From positions 1-60,925 of the forward strand of contig SVRJ01000010.1 of NCBI GenBank assembly GCA_015064885.1: a DNA stretch of 60,925 nt, in the 5' to 3' direction. Made by a program: the position numbers and the translations under genes. A model generated the notes under the pieces. It did not search any database. It was not told the DNA's origin and saw nothing but the letters and a program-made list of their open reading frames with translations. Shown piece by piece: positions 49,435 to 56,161 of the stretch. Source of the stretch: Oscillospiraceae bacterium. Its GTDB lineage: Bacteria > Bacillota > Clostridia > Oscillospirales > CAG-272. Each line of letters begins with the position of its first letter. The first letter of the stretch is position 1.

Positions 49435-51288
49435 ATGAAGCACAATATGTCAAGATATCTGTCTTTTATCCTTTCCGCACTGCTCATTCTGCTCATTCTG
49501 CTCATTCTGCTCATTCTGCCCGCAGCATCGGCAGAGGCGGACAGGAGAGGGGCTACCTTTGAAGCAGAGACGGTCTACAAGACTGTAAAAAAGCTTGAGG
49601 AGACGCCTAATACGTTTGAGGCTTTGGTCAGGTTTCCAAAGAATATGAACACATCCGACCGCGGAGGGATCATACTCGGAAACTGCTGTGGCGGAAACCC
49701 GTGCATAAACTTTGAGATCCACTATAACGGAAATCCGAGACTCTACTGGGTCGAGGCGGATGGAGCTGTCCACGACTGGACATTCAAGAGTGTAAACGTT
49801 TATACGGGCGAATGGGAGCATATAGCTATCGTACGTGACAGTGTCTCACGCAAAGCACATTGCTACGTAAACGGTGTACTGAAGCAGACAATAACAACGA
49901 AAGCAAATCCCGACATAACTCCGGGTGCTCCTCTTGTCCTCGGCGGGGACTACAGAGAAAATAATTCACAATACTTCAAGGGTGAGATATCGTCAATAGC
50001 GGTTTATTCGAACGTAAGAAATATATCTGCGATAAAAAAAGACATGCTCTCTCCCGGAAAGGATTCTCTGATATCTCTTTACGATTTCAACGGCACCGAC
50101 TACGATTCGGTAATTCCGGATCTGAGCCAAAACGGCTACGACGTAAAAAACACCGCGACGTGGATAAAGGAAAAAGAAGAGATAAAGAACTATGCGTTCT
50201 CCTTTATGGTAATAGGAGATACACAGATAATCGCTGAAAAGTATCCCGCACATTTCTCCAAAATATACGACTACGTTATCGACAATATTGAAAAAAAGAA
50301 GGTCGAATTCGTTTTCGGACTCGGAGACATAACAAACAAAAGTACTCCTGCCGAATGGGACGTCACCACAGAAAATATATTCAGAATGGACGGCAAGGTA
50401 AACTACTCTGTCGTGCGCGGCAACCATGATAAGGTAACTCATTTTCTTACCGCCTTCCCTCTCTCAAAGTATCAGAGTTCTCTCGGAGGAACCTATAAGA
50501 CGAGCATGCTGAACACCTGGCAGGAGCTGATAGTGGGGGATATAAAATATCTGATCTTCACACTTGACTTCGGTGCCGCAGACGACGTACTGTCCTGGGC
50601 AAGCGAGGTTATCGAAGAGCATCCCGAACACAACGTTATAATCACCACCCACTCATATCTGTTCCGTGACGGAACCACACTTGACGCAAACGACGTATGT
50701 CCGCCCACCGACCTCGGTCCGACGTATAACAACGGAGACCACATGTGGGATAAGCTTATCAGAAAGCACAAGAATATCGTTCTCGTTCTCTCGGGTCACG
50801 ATCCGTGTAACCAGATAATTATGTCTCAGGCAAAGGGTGATCACGGAAATACCGTTACACAAATGCTTATAGACGGTCAGGGGGTCGATTCTTCTCTTGG
50901 AGGCGTTGGGCTTGTGGCAACCCTTTACTTTTCAGAGGACGGCCGCAACGTTACGGTCGACTATTACTCCACGATAAAGGAAAAATACTTTATGTATGAG
51001 AATCAGTTCTCATTCACACTCGATCTTCTTCCCACATCGCACCGTGAGACTACGACCGTTGTTCAGACGTCGGGCAATGAGATCTTTTCGGATACCGAAG
51101 CTGAAAATTCCACGCCGTGCGATACCGCCGAAGCTGAAAATTCCACACCGTGCGATACCGCCGAAGTTGAGAAAAACGAGCCGAGTTATCTTCTCCTTGC
51201 GGTTTTCGGGACGGTTGCTCTTATTGCCGCTGCCTCTGTTGTGCTATTCCTTATAGTGAAGAAAACGAATAAGAGGCGTATGGTTTAA
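49435..51288 (+). CDS. Surface LamG-metallophosphoesterase protein
   Basis: A 617-residue exported protein. The start at 49435 begins a signal peptide whose hydrophobic core is a run of LLI triplets, with cleavage after AASA near residue 36. A LamG/concanavalin-like domain (about 45-205) is followed by a calcineurin-like phosphoesterase (about 235-510): VIGDTQI, FGLGDITNKS, RGNHDK, TTHSYL and LSGHDP supply the metal ligands. A Cys-bearing repeat (ENSTPCDTAEA) and a C-terminal transmembrane helix with basic tail KKTNKRR anchor it to the membrane. It probably cleaves phosphoesters or binds glycans outside the cell. It has a weak ribosome binding site and probably shares the isomerase transcript. 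Confidence 0.85.
   Translation: MKHNMSRYLSFILSALLILLILLILLILPAASAEADRRGATFEAETVYKTVKKLEETPNTFEALVRFPKNMNTSDRGGIILGNCCGGNPCINFEIHYNGNPRLYWVEADGAVHDWTFKSVNVYTGEWEHIAIVRDSVSRKAHCYVNGVLKQTITTKANPDITPGAPLVLGGDYRENNSQYFKGEISSIAVYSNVRNISAIKKDMLSPGKDSLISLYDFNGTDYDSVIPDLSQNGYDVKNTATWIKEKEEIKNYAFSFMVIGDTQIIAEKYPAHFSKIYDYVIDNIEKKKVEFVFGLGDITNKSTPAEWDVTTENIFRMDGKVNYSVVRGNHDKVTHFLTAFPLSKYQSSLGGTYKTSMLNTWQELIVGDIKYLIFTLDFGAADDVLSWASEVIEEHPEHNVIITTHSYLFRDGTTLDANDVCPPTDLGPTYNNGDHMWDKLIRKHKNIVLVLSGHDPCNQIIMSQAKGDHGNTVTQMLIDGQGVDSSLGGVGLVATLYFSEDGRNVTVDYYSTIKEKYFMYENQFSFTLDLLPTSHRETTTVVQTSGNEIFSDTEAENSTPCDTAEAENSTPCDTAEVEKNEPSYLLLAVFGTVALIAAASVVLFLIVKKTNKRRMV
49480..49515 (+). repeat. Four 9-bp tandem repeats in a signal peptide
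   Basis: CTGCTCATT occurs four times without change at 49480, 49489, 49498 and 49507, plus a partial fifth copy. It encodes LLI triplets in the hydrophobic core of the signal peptide of the phosphoesterase. Unit changes keep the frame. Confidence 0.9.
51091..51171 (+). repeat. Imperfect 30/33-bp tandem repeat
   Basis: Copies begin at 51091 (30 bp), 51121 (33 bp) and 51154 (partial), encoding DTAEAENSTPC units in the stalk before the membrane anchor. Confidence 0.85.
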
Positions 51289-51306
51289 GATTACGATCCA
51301 CAAACA

Positions 51307-51337
51307 AACGGCAGTAACAAAATGTTACTGCCGTTTT
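51307..51337. terminator. Bidirectional terminator
   Basis: AACGGCAGTAACA at 51307-51319 pairs perfectly with TGTTACTGCCGTT at 51323-51335. Confidence 0.85.
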
Positions 51338-51343
51338 ACTTTT

Positions 51344-51859
51344 TTAGTTTATGTTAAATGATTTTATAACCTTATCGTTTGTAAAGCTGAATGTTTCTGC
51401 AACCTCAACGTCTATTTTAGATTCAGTGTTGTTTAAGCTGTACGCTACCTCTACATCAATAGAAACACCCGTTTTAATTTCTTTTGTTTGGTTGTCGGCG
51501 GAATAATTTGCACTTTCAGAAAGCATATATGCCTCATTCAAGCCTACTCCATTTTGATAAACCGAACAGTCTACTGCAAGCCAAAACGCTTTAGGATCAC
51601 TAGAATTATTGGTAAATCCGTATTTGATTATAACTACAGGTTTTCCCTCAAAATCTTTTTCAAGCCTACAGCCCTTGATTTCAACATTGTAATCACCTAA
51701 ATTGTTTTTGTCTCCGGAATTGTTTTGCGCAGCTTCACCGGTTCCTTGATTTTGCTGAGTTTCGCTTTCGCTGCTTGCAACTGCAAACATAAAAAACATA
51801 GTGACCACCAAAATCATTGCAACAAATTGAAATTGCTTTTTTCTCAAAGTAGTATTCAT
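51344..51859 (-). CDS. DUF5067 extracellular protein
   Basis: A 171-residue exported protein. The signal peptide (hydrophobic 12-28) ends FAVASSES. Relatives often have a lipobox Cys here; this one has Ser, so signal peptidase I cleavage after AVA is more likely. A polar Gln/Asn/Ser linker (about 30-52) leads to a DUF5067 beta-sandwich (YNVEIKGCRLEKDFEGKPVVIIKYGFTNNS). The function is unknown. Its ATG overlaps the stop of the upstream VanZ-like gene by 4 bp. Base composition is more AT-rich than the flanking genes. Confidence 0.75.
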   Translation of the reverse strand: MNTTLRKKQFQFVAMILVVTMFFMFAVASSESETQQNQGTGEAAQNNSGDKNNLGDYNVEIKGCRLEKDFEGKPVVIIKYGFTNNSSDPKAFWLAVDCSVYQNGVGLNEAYMLSESANYSADNQTKEIKTGVSIDVEVAYSLNNTESKIDVEVAETFSFTNDKVIKSFNIN

Positions 51860-52251
51860 CGATACCTTCTCCTTTTGATTATATATATTATTACTTCAGC
51901 GGACAAGCTCGCTGAAATATACATAGTTATATCGAGATAATCAAACGTTCCGTTAATTATTCTCAATGCCTGTAGAACTTCAAAAAGAATTCCGGACAGT
52001 ATTGACACTAACAGCTTCCCTTTCTTATCATAGACAAGTGTTAATGCAAATGTCAAAGAATATGCCCACAGCCAATCCGGTAAATAAAATCTTAAGAAGC
52101 AATTGCTATATACCTTCTCACCTTTAAATTCTGCAAACCAAGGGAAAAAAGTATGAATGTATGTATCATCTCTCAAAAACAAATACAAAAGTACGCCGGC
52201 TAATAAAGGTACTACTATGTTAAATACATACATAATTTTAACCGATTTCAT
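51856..52251 (-). CDS. Small VanZ-like membrane protein
   Basis: A 131-residue protein; I place the start at 52251. Four hydrophobic helices are visible (about 7-24, 53-70, 77-93, 105-122), and the pattern YLPDWLWAYSLTFAL, then FEVLQALRIINGTFDYLDI resembles VanZ-like or DUF2809-type proteins. The FDYLDI segment in place of the VanZ GRxxDxxD motif makes the exact family uncertain. It forms a two-gene unit with the DUF5067 gene, divergent from a small HTH regulator. Confidence 0.6.
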   Translation of the reverse strand: MKSVKIMYVFNIVVPLLAGVLLYLFLRDDTYIHTFFPWFAEFKGEKVYSNCFLRFYLPDWLWAYSLTFALTLVYDKKGKLLVSILSGILFEVLQALRIINGTFDYLDITMYISASLSAEVIIYIIKRRRYR

Positions 52252-52275
52252 ATGTCCTACACCACCTATGCTAAT

Positions 52276-52304
52276 ATTATAACACAAAAGCATTCATTTG
52301 TCAA
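52276..52304 (-). promoter_or_regulatory. Sigma-A promoter of the VanZ-like/DUF5067 unit
   Basis: On the minus strand TTGACA (52299-52304), a 17-bp spacer ending in TGT, TATAAT (52276-52281). The divergent HTH gene has only a weak promoter (TATAAT at 52337-52342, no good -35), so the regulator may act here. Confidence 0.88.
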
Positions 52305-52394
52305 CATATGTATTCATTTTTTTTGAAAAAATAGCCTATAATATATATACACTTATAAGAAGCATCTGTGTATCAATATTGATTAGGAGTTATT

Positions 52395-52628
52395 ATGTCT
52401 GAAAATTATCTTGATCCTATTGCGGTAGGTGAGGCTATTGCACATTGTAGGAAGAAAATGAATGTCTCGCAGGAAATACTAAGCGGTTTGGCTGATATAG
52501 GGCGTACTCATTTAAGTGCTATAGAGCGCGGGGCACGAAAACCGACTCTTGAAACACTTTATCGAATAAGTTCTGCGCTCAACATCAAAATGAGTGAAAT
52601 TGTTATAGAAATTGAAAAAAGACTATAA
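52395..52628 (+). CDS. XRE-family HTH regulator
   Basis: A 77-residue Cro/C1-type DNA-binding protein. The HTH spans about residues 12-66: IAHCRKKMNVSQEILSGLADI, then RTHLSAIERGARKPTLETL is the typical helix 2-3 pattern. There is no other domain. It probably represses the divergent VanZ-like/DUF5067 unit and itself. The start ATG follows TTAGGAGT. Confidence 0.88.
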   Translation: MSENYLDPIAVGEAIAHCRKKMNVSQEILSGLADIGRTHLSAIERGARKPTLETLYRISSALNIKMSEIVIEIEKRL

Positions 52629-52653
52629 CAGCACGCTGCCACAAATAAAAAAA

Positions 52654-52690
52654 CACGGTCAAAGAATGATACATTCTTTGACCGTGTTTT
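52654..52690. terminator. Bidirectional terminator
   Basis: CACGGTCAAAGAATG at 52654-52668 pairs perfectly with CATTCTTTGACCGTG at 52672-52686, flanked by A and T runs. Confidence 0.92.
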
Positions 52691-52703
52691 TGTTTTATAC
52701 GTA

Positions 52704-53807
52704 TTATATCTCTATAAGCTCCTTCGGGCTGTTTGTGATATCTGCAATGCTCTTGTCGGGCATGCATACTATCATATCCTCTATTCTGCAGCCGTACTTT
52801 CCGGGGAGGTAGATTCCGGGCTCGACGGTAACTACGTGGCCAACCTTGAGAGTTTCCTCGCCGGCTCCGGTAGAAAGTCTGGGAGCCTCGTGTATGTAAA
52901 GGCCTACTCCGTGACCGAGTCCGTGACCGAAGCAGCCCTCGTATCCGTTACTGTATATGTGATTTCTTGCAACAGCGTCTATATCCTTGCAGAGTTTTCC
53001 GAACTCCGCCGCCTCTATTGCCATCTTCTGAGCTTCAAGAACGGTATTGTAAAGCTTCTTCATATCCGCATCCGCTTTTCCTATACAAACTGTTCTCGTC
53101 ATATCCGAGCAGTATCCTTTATATCTTGCGCCAAAGTCCATTGTAAGGAATCCGTTCTTAAGCTTTGCGGTTGAAGGAACTCCGTGAGGAAGAGAGGAAT
53201 TCTCCGCGTTTACGGCTATAGTATCGAAAGCAAGTCCGTCCGCTCCGCTCTTTCTCATAAAGTTTTCAAGCTCAAGGGCAACGTCTATCTCTGTCATATC
53301 CGTAGAAAGAACTCCGAGAACGTGAGCAAATGCGGCATCCGTTATAGCCTGCGCCTTCTTTATAAGCTCAATTTCGCCCTCATCCTTTGTTATACGAAGC
53401 TCCACGAGAATAGCACTGCACACACCGCTTTCTTTAACGTCTATGGAATCTTCTCCGAGTTCTGACTTTAACGTCTGAGAAAATCTGCCGTAAAGCTCGA
53501 CTGTAAGGTCGCTCTCCTCGAATGCCACTCGTGAGCATCCGTCATTCTTTATGATATCGGCTATTTCCGCAAACATCCTTTTCTTCGGAAGAACTATTTC
53601 AAAATCCGGGTTTCCGTCAAGCGTTTTGTGGGCTACCTCTTCATATCTGGAATCTGTCATAACGTATGCCTTCTTTGCGGTTACGAGTACAAATCCGTCG
53701 TCAAAGTTAAAATTTGAAAGATATATCTGATTGGCTTTGGACGATATAAGCGCGCTATCAAAGCCTCTTTCTGTGAGCTTTGCTCTGAATTTATTAAGCT
53801 TAGACAT
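52704..53807 (-). CDS. Xaa-Pro aminopeptidase (M24)
   Basis: A 367-residue cytoplasmic metallopeptidase. An N-terminal creatinase-like domain (about 1-130) precedes the pita-bread catalytic domain. Metal ligands are seen in LTMDFGARYKGYCSDMTRT (two Asp), GHGLGHGVGLYIHEAP (His), VVTVEPGIYLPG (Glu) and CRIEDMIV (Glu). It removes residues before proline from peptides. It overlaps the upstream isomerase gene by 8 bp and ends a three-gene operon with YqeG. Confidence 0.93.
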   Translation of the reverse strand: MSKLNKFRAKLTERGFDSALISSKANQIYLSNFNFDDGFVLVTAKKAYVMTDSRYEEVAHKTLDGNPDFEIVLPKKRMFAEIADIIKNDGCSRVAFEESDLTVELYGRFSQTLKSELGEDSIDVKESGVCSAILVELRITKDEGEIELIKKAQAITDAAFAHVLGVLSTDMTEIDVALELENFMRKSGADGLAFDTIAVNAENSSLPHGVPSTAKLKNGFLTMDFGARYKGYCSDMTRTVCIGKADADMKKLYNTVLEAQKMAIEAAEFGKLCKDIDAVARNHIYSNGYEGCFGHGLGHGVGLYIHEAPRLSTGAGEETLKVGHVVTVEPGIYLPGKYGCRIEDMIVCMPDKSIADITNSPKELIEI

Positions 53808-54666
53808 TGTATTTCTCCTTTGTAGTGTTAAATATATTTTTCATGGAGAGAGCGTCCTTTGCCATAGTGCCGTCAGACTCGCATATTATTACGGGAGAGA
53901 CGTTTTCGAGAATTATCGCCTCTGCAAGCTTGTCAAAGGTGGGACCGTAAACGGTATCCTCAAACGTAAGGTGACGTTTTTCTCCCTTATCGGTAAACTC
54001 TATCTTCGAGAAGTGGCAATGAAGGTTTTTAGCCTTTTCTTCACCGAGCTCTTCTCCTATCATAGAAAATACACGTCTGTAATCGTCTGTAGTCGGGAAG
54101 AAGTCTCCTCGGTTTCTGGCATTGAGATGACCGAAATCGACAACGGGCGAAAAGACGTTAAGATCGGTCTTGCAAAGCTCTATGACCTCCTCAAGAGTTC
54201 CGAGCTGATTGACCTTACCCATAGTTTCAAGTCCGAGATATATTCCCTTCGGTACCTCGCATTCTTCAAGGATCATTCCGAGCGTTTCCTTCGAAAGCTC
54301 CATTCCCTGCATGCGGGATATTTTTGCAACGCCTCCGCAATGTATTACGACCGTTCTTGCCGAAAGGAGCTCTGCCGCGTGTACGCTTTGCTTCACGTAG
54401 CCGACAGCCGCTTCTCTCTTACTCTTCTCTACGCTTGCAAGAGATATAAAATAAGGTGCGTGCAAGGACATTGCTATTCCGCATTCTCTCGCGGCTTCAC
54501 CGATAGCGGAAAGAGTAGCATCAGACGTGCGTAGACCGTTGCCCGCTTCATATTCATAGGCATCGAGTCCGTATGCCTTTACAAACGCCGGAGCTTCCAA
54601 AGTTGATTTATATCCGGCATCATAAAAATCCTGACTGTTTCCACCGGGTCCGAAAAGAGGGTTCAT
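53800..54666 (-). CDS. Endonuclease IV-like TIM-barrel protein
   Basis: A 288-residue AP-endonuclease-2 superfamily protein. Segments MSLHAPYFISLAS, TVVIHCGGVAK, IYLGLETMGKV, FSPVVDFGHLNARN, LHCHFSKIEFT and PVIICESDGTMAKDA provide the His/Glu/Asp metal sites of endonuclease IV. DNA repair is therefore possible, although sugar isomerases share the fold and some metal ligands. The NPLFGPGGN opening is typical of Clostridial Nfo-like paralogs. It sits between yqeG and the Xaa-Pro peptidase gene, overlapping both by 4 and 8 bp. Confidence 0.8.
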   Translation of the reverse strand: MNPLFGPGGNSQDFYDAGYKSTLEAPAFVKAYGLDAYEYEAGNGLRTSDATLSAIGEAARECGIAMSLHAPYFISLASVEKSKREAAVGYVKQSVHAAELLSARTVVIHCGGVAKISRMQGMELSKETLGMILEECEVPKGIYLGLETMGKVNQLGTLEEVIELCKTDLNVFSPVVDFGHLNARNRGDFFPTTDDYRRVFSMIGEELGEEKAKNLHCHFSKIEFTDKGEKRHLTFEDTVYGPTFDKLAEAIILENVSPVIICESDGTMAKDALSMKNIFNTTKEKYNV

Positions 54667-55202
54667 TCTTCTTCTCCTCCTGCTTCTTCATTATTCAACG
54701 CTAAGTTGTTCTTTTTGAAAAATCTTTTCATAATGGGCTTTTCGATCGCTCTTTTTACTCTGAAGAGAGGAGTGAGCTTGTCCTTTATCGGAGGAACGAT
54801 GATAACTCTTACTCCGAGTCTTCTGCCGCTCCAGGCATCTGTGAGGAGCTGGTCACCGAGAACCGCGGTACGGCACCTCGGAACCTTCAGCTGTCTCATT
54901 GCCGAGACGTAAAATTCTATCGAAGGCTTATGAGCGTCAAAATATGCAAGGACTCTTATCTTTGCGATAAATTTAGTCACGCGCTCTTCGTTGTTGTTAG
55001 ATATAAGAGCAACCTTAACGTTTGCGTTCTTAAGCATTTCAAACCACTCGACTATCATTTCGTCGGGTTCCTCCTGCTCATACGGAGCAAGAGTATTGTC
55101 GATATCTATGAGAAGACATTCGATATTTTTCTCTGCGAGAAAGTCGGCGGTAATATCATAATAGTGTTCAAAATAATAATCGGGGGCTAAATAGCTGTAC
55201 AT
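54663..55202 (-). CDS. yqeG: YqeG-family HAD phosphatase
   Basis: A 179-residue HAD subfamily IIIA enzyme. The start at 55202 follows GGAGG. Motif I is LLIDIDNTLAPY (about 30-41), motif II is ALISNNNEERV, and motifs III/IV are HKPSIEFY and VLGDQLLTDAWSG. This family acts on phosphatidylglycerophosphate in some lineages (Gep4-like) and is linked to ribosome genes in Bacillus. It heads the yqeG-endonuclease-peptidase operon. Confidence 0.9.
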   Translation of the reverse strand: MYSYLAPDYYFEHYYDITADFLAEKNIECLLIDIDNTLAPYEQEEPDEMIVEWFEMLKNANVKVALISNNNEERVTKFIAKIRVLAYFDAHKPSIEFYVSAMRQLKVPRCRTAVLGDQLLTDAWSGRRLGVRVIIVPPIKDKLTPLFRVKRAIEKPIMKRFFKKNNLALNNEEAGGEEE

Positions 55203-55231
55203 AAAAGACCTCCTATATCCCATTCCTATAT

Positions 55232-55260
55232 ATTATAACACATATTTGCCGATTTTTCAA
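55232..55260 (-). promoter_or_regulatory. Sigma-A promoter of the yqeG operon
   Basis: On the minus strand TTGAAA (55255-55260), a 17-bp spacer ending in TGT, TATAAT (55232-55237). Confidence 0.8.
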
Positions 55261-55307
55261 TACCCAAAATAAATTTAAAAAAATCGAAAAAACTTTTAGA
55301 AAAGCTA

Positions 55308-55336
55308 TTGACAAACGGAAAGCTTTGTGGTATAAT
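55308..55336 (+). promoter_or_regulatory. Sigma-A promoter of the tRNA cluster
   Basis: TTGACA at 55308-55313, a 17-bp spacer ending in TGG, TATAAT at 55331-55336, 28 bp before tRNA-Gly. Confidence 0.92.
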
Positions 55337-55364
55337 ATTAAGGCAGTCAAGAAATAGTATGAAT

Positions 55365-55438
<74 letters not shown>

Positions 55439-55440
55439 TT

Positions 55441-55466
55441 AAGGGAGCGTAATGCGCTTCCTTTTT
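55441..55466 (+). terminator. Terminator-like hairpin inside the tRNA cluster
   Basis: AAGGGAGCG at 55441-55449 pairs with CGCTTCCTT at 55455-55463 (one wobble), followed by TTTTT. It separates tRNA-Gly from tRNA-Arg by a likely partial stop. Confidence 0.7.
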
Positions 55467-55476
55467 AAAAGCCAAT

Positions 55477-55553
55477 GTGCCTTTAGCTCAGCAGGATAGA
55501 GCAACTGCCTTCTAAGCAGTAGGTCGGGGGTTCGAGTCCCTCAAGGCACGCCA
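55477..55553 (+). tRNA. tRNA-Arg(TCT)
   Basis: Acceptor GTGCCTT/AAGGCAC, anticodon TCT in CCTTCTAAG, T arm GGGGTTCGAGTCCC, encoded CCA at 55551-55553. It reads AGA/AGG, codons used heavily in this window. Confidence 0.95.
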
Positions 55554-55556
55554 CGC

Positions 55557-55634
55557 GGTGGGTGTAGCTCAGTTGGTTAGAGCGTCAGGTTGTGGCCCTG
55601 AAGGCCGTGGGTTCGAATCCCATCACTCACCCCA
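55557..55634 (+). tRNA. tRNA-His(GTG)
   Basis: An extra 5' G at 55557 opposes C73, the histidine identity pair. Acceptor GTGGGTG/CACTCAC, anticodon GTG, T arm GGGTTCGAATCCC, encoded CCA at 55632-55634. Only three bases separate it from tRNA-Arg. Confidence 0.95.
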
Positions 55635-55640
55635 GATATA

Positions 55641-55668
55641 AACCGTTTGCAAAAGCAAGCGGTTTTTT
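55641..55668 (+). terminator. Terminator of the tRNA cluster
   Basis: AACCGTTTGC at 55641-55650 pairs with GCAAGCGGTT at 55655-55664 (one wobble), then six T. Confidence 0.9.
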
Positions 55669-55693
55669 CTTTCCCTACTGAAAGGAGATCACA

Positions 55694-56118
55694 GTGACAG
55701 AAAAATCATGCGGTGCCGTAGTATTTAAAAAAGATAACGGTAAATACTTTATGTTATAATATGTTCAAAGGAAGGCTTTTACGGCTTCCCGAAGGGTCAC
55801 GTGGAGATCGGTGAAGGTGAATGGGAGACCGCCGCACGTGAAATAAAAGAAGAAACGGGACTTACAGTTTCGCGAGTCGGAGATTTCAGAACCGAGGATG
55901 AGCATCGGTACGTACGCAGGGACGGAAGCACAGCGATAAAGCGCGTAGTATATTTCCTTGCTCAATTCTCTGCCGGAAATATATCGGTGCAGAGATCCGA
56001 GCTTTCCGACGTGAGGCTTATGAGCTTTGAAGAAGCTATGTCTTCTTTTCAGTTTGAAAGCTCAAAAAGAATTCTTACAGAGGCACGAGAAGCTCTGAAA
56101 AATTATAATATCATATAA
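55694..56118 (+). pseudogene. Frameshifted NUDIX hydrolase (Ap4A hydrolase-like)
   Basis: A GTG at 55694 behind AAAGGAGA opens TEKSCGAVVFKKDNGKYFML, the usual start of short Ap4A-type NUDIX enzymes, and then meets a TAA at 55757-55759. One frame over, the protein continues IICSKEGFYGFPKGHVEIGEG and through a perfect Nudix box (G-x5-E-x7-REIKEETGL) to the stop at 56118. A single missing base near 55754-55757 explains this. If restored, the protein is about 141 residues. Either a recent inactivating deletion or an assembly error is possible; the rest of the gene shows no decay. Confidence 0.8.
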
Positions 56119-56124
56119 AAGCAG

Positions 56125-56158
56125 ACGGCAACCGCATATATATGCGGTTGCCGTTTTT
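56125..56158. terminator. Bidirectional terminator
   Basis: ACGGCAACCGCATA at 56125-56138 pairs perfectly with TATGCGGTTGCCGT at 56141-56154, then TTTT. It lies between the NUDIX remnant and the helicase gene. Confidence 0.9.
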
Positions 56159-56161
56159 CTA

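Noticed and set aside
53800-54666. Firm call of endonuclease IV (nfo)
   Set aside because: The metal-site motifs fit, but sugar isomerases share the fold and the gene context is metabolic, so only an Nfo-like label is justified.
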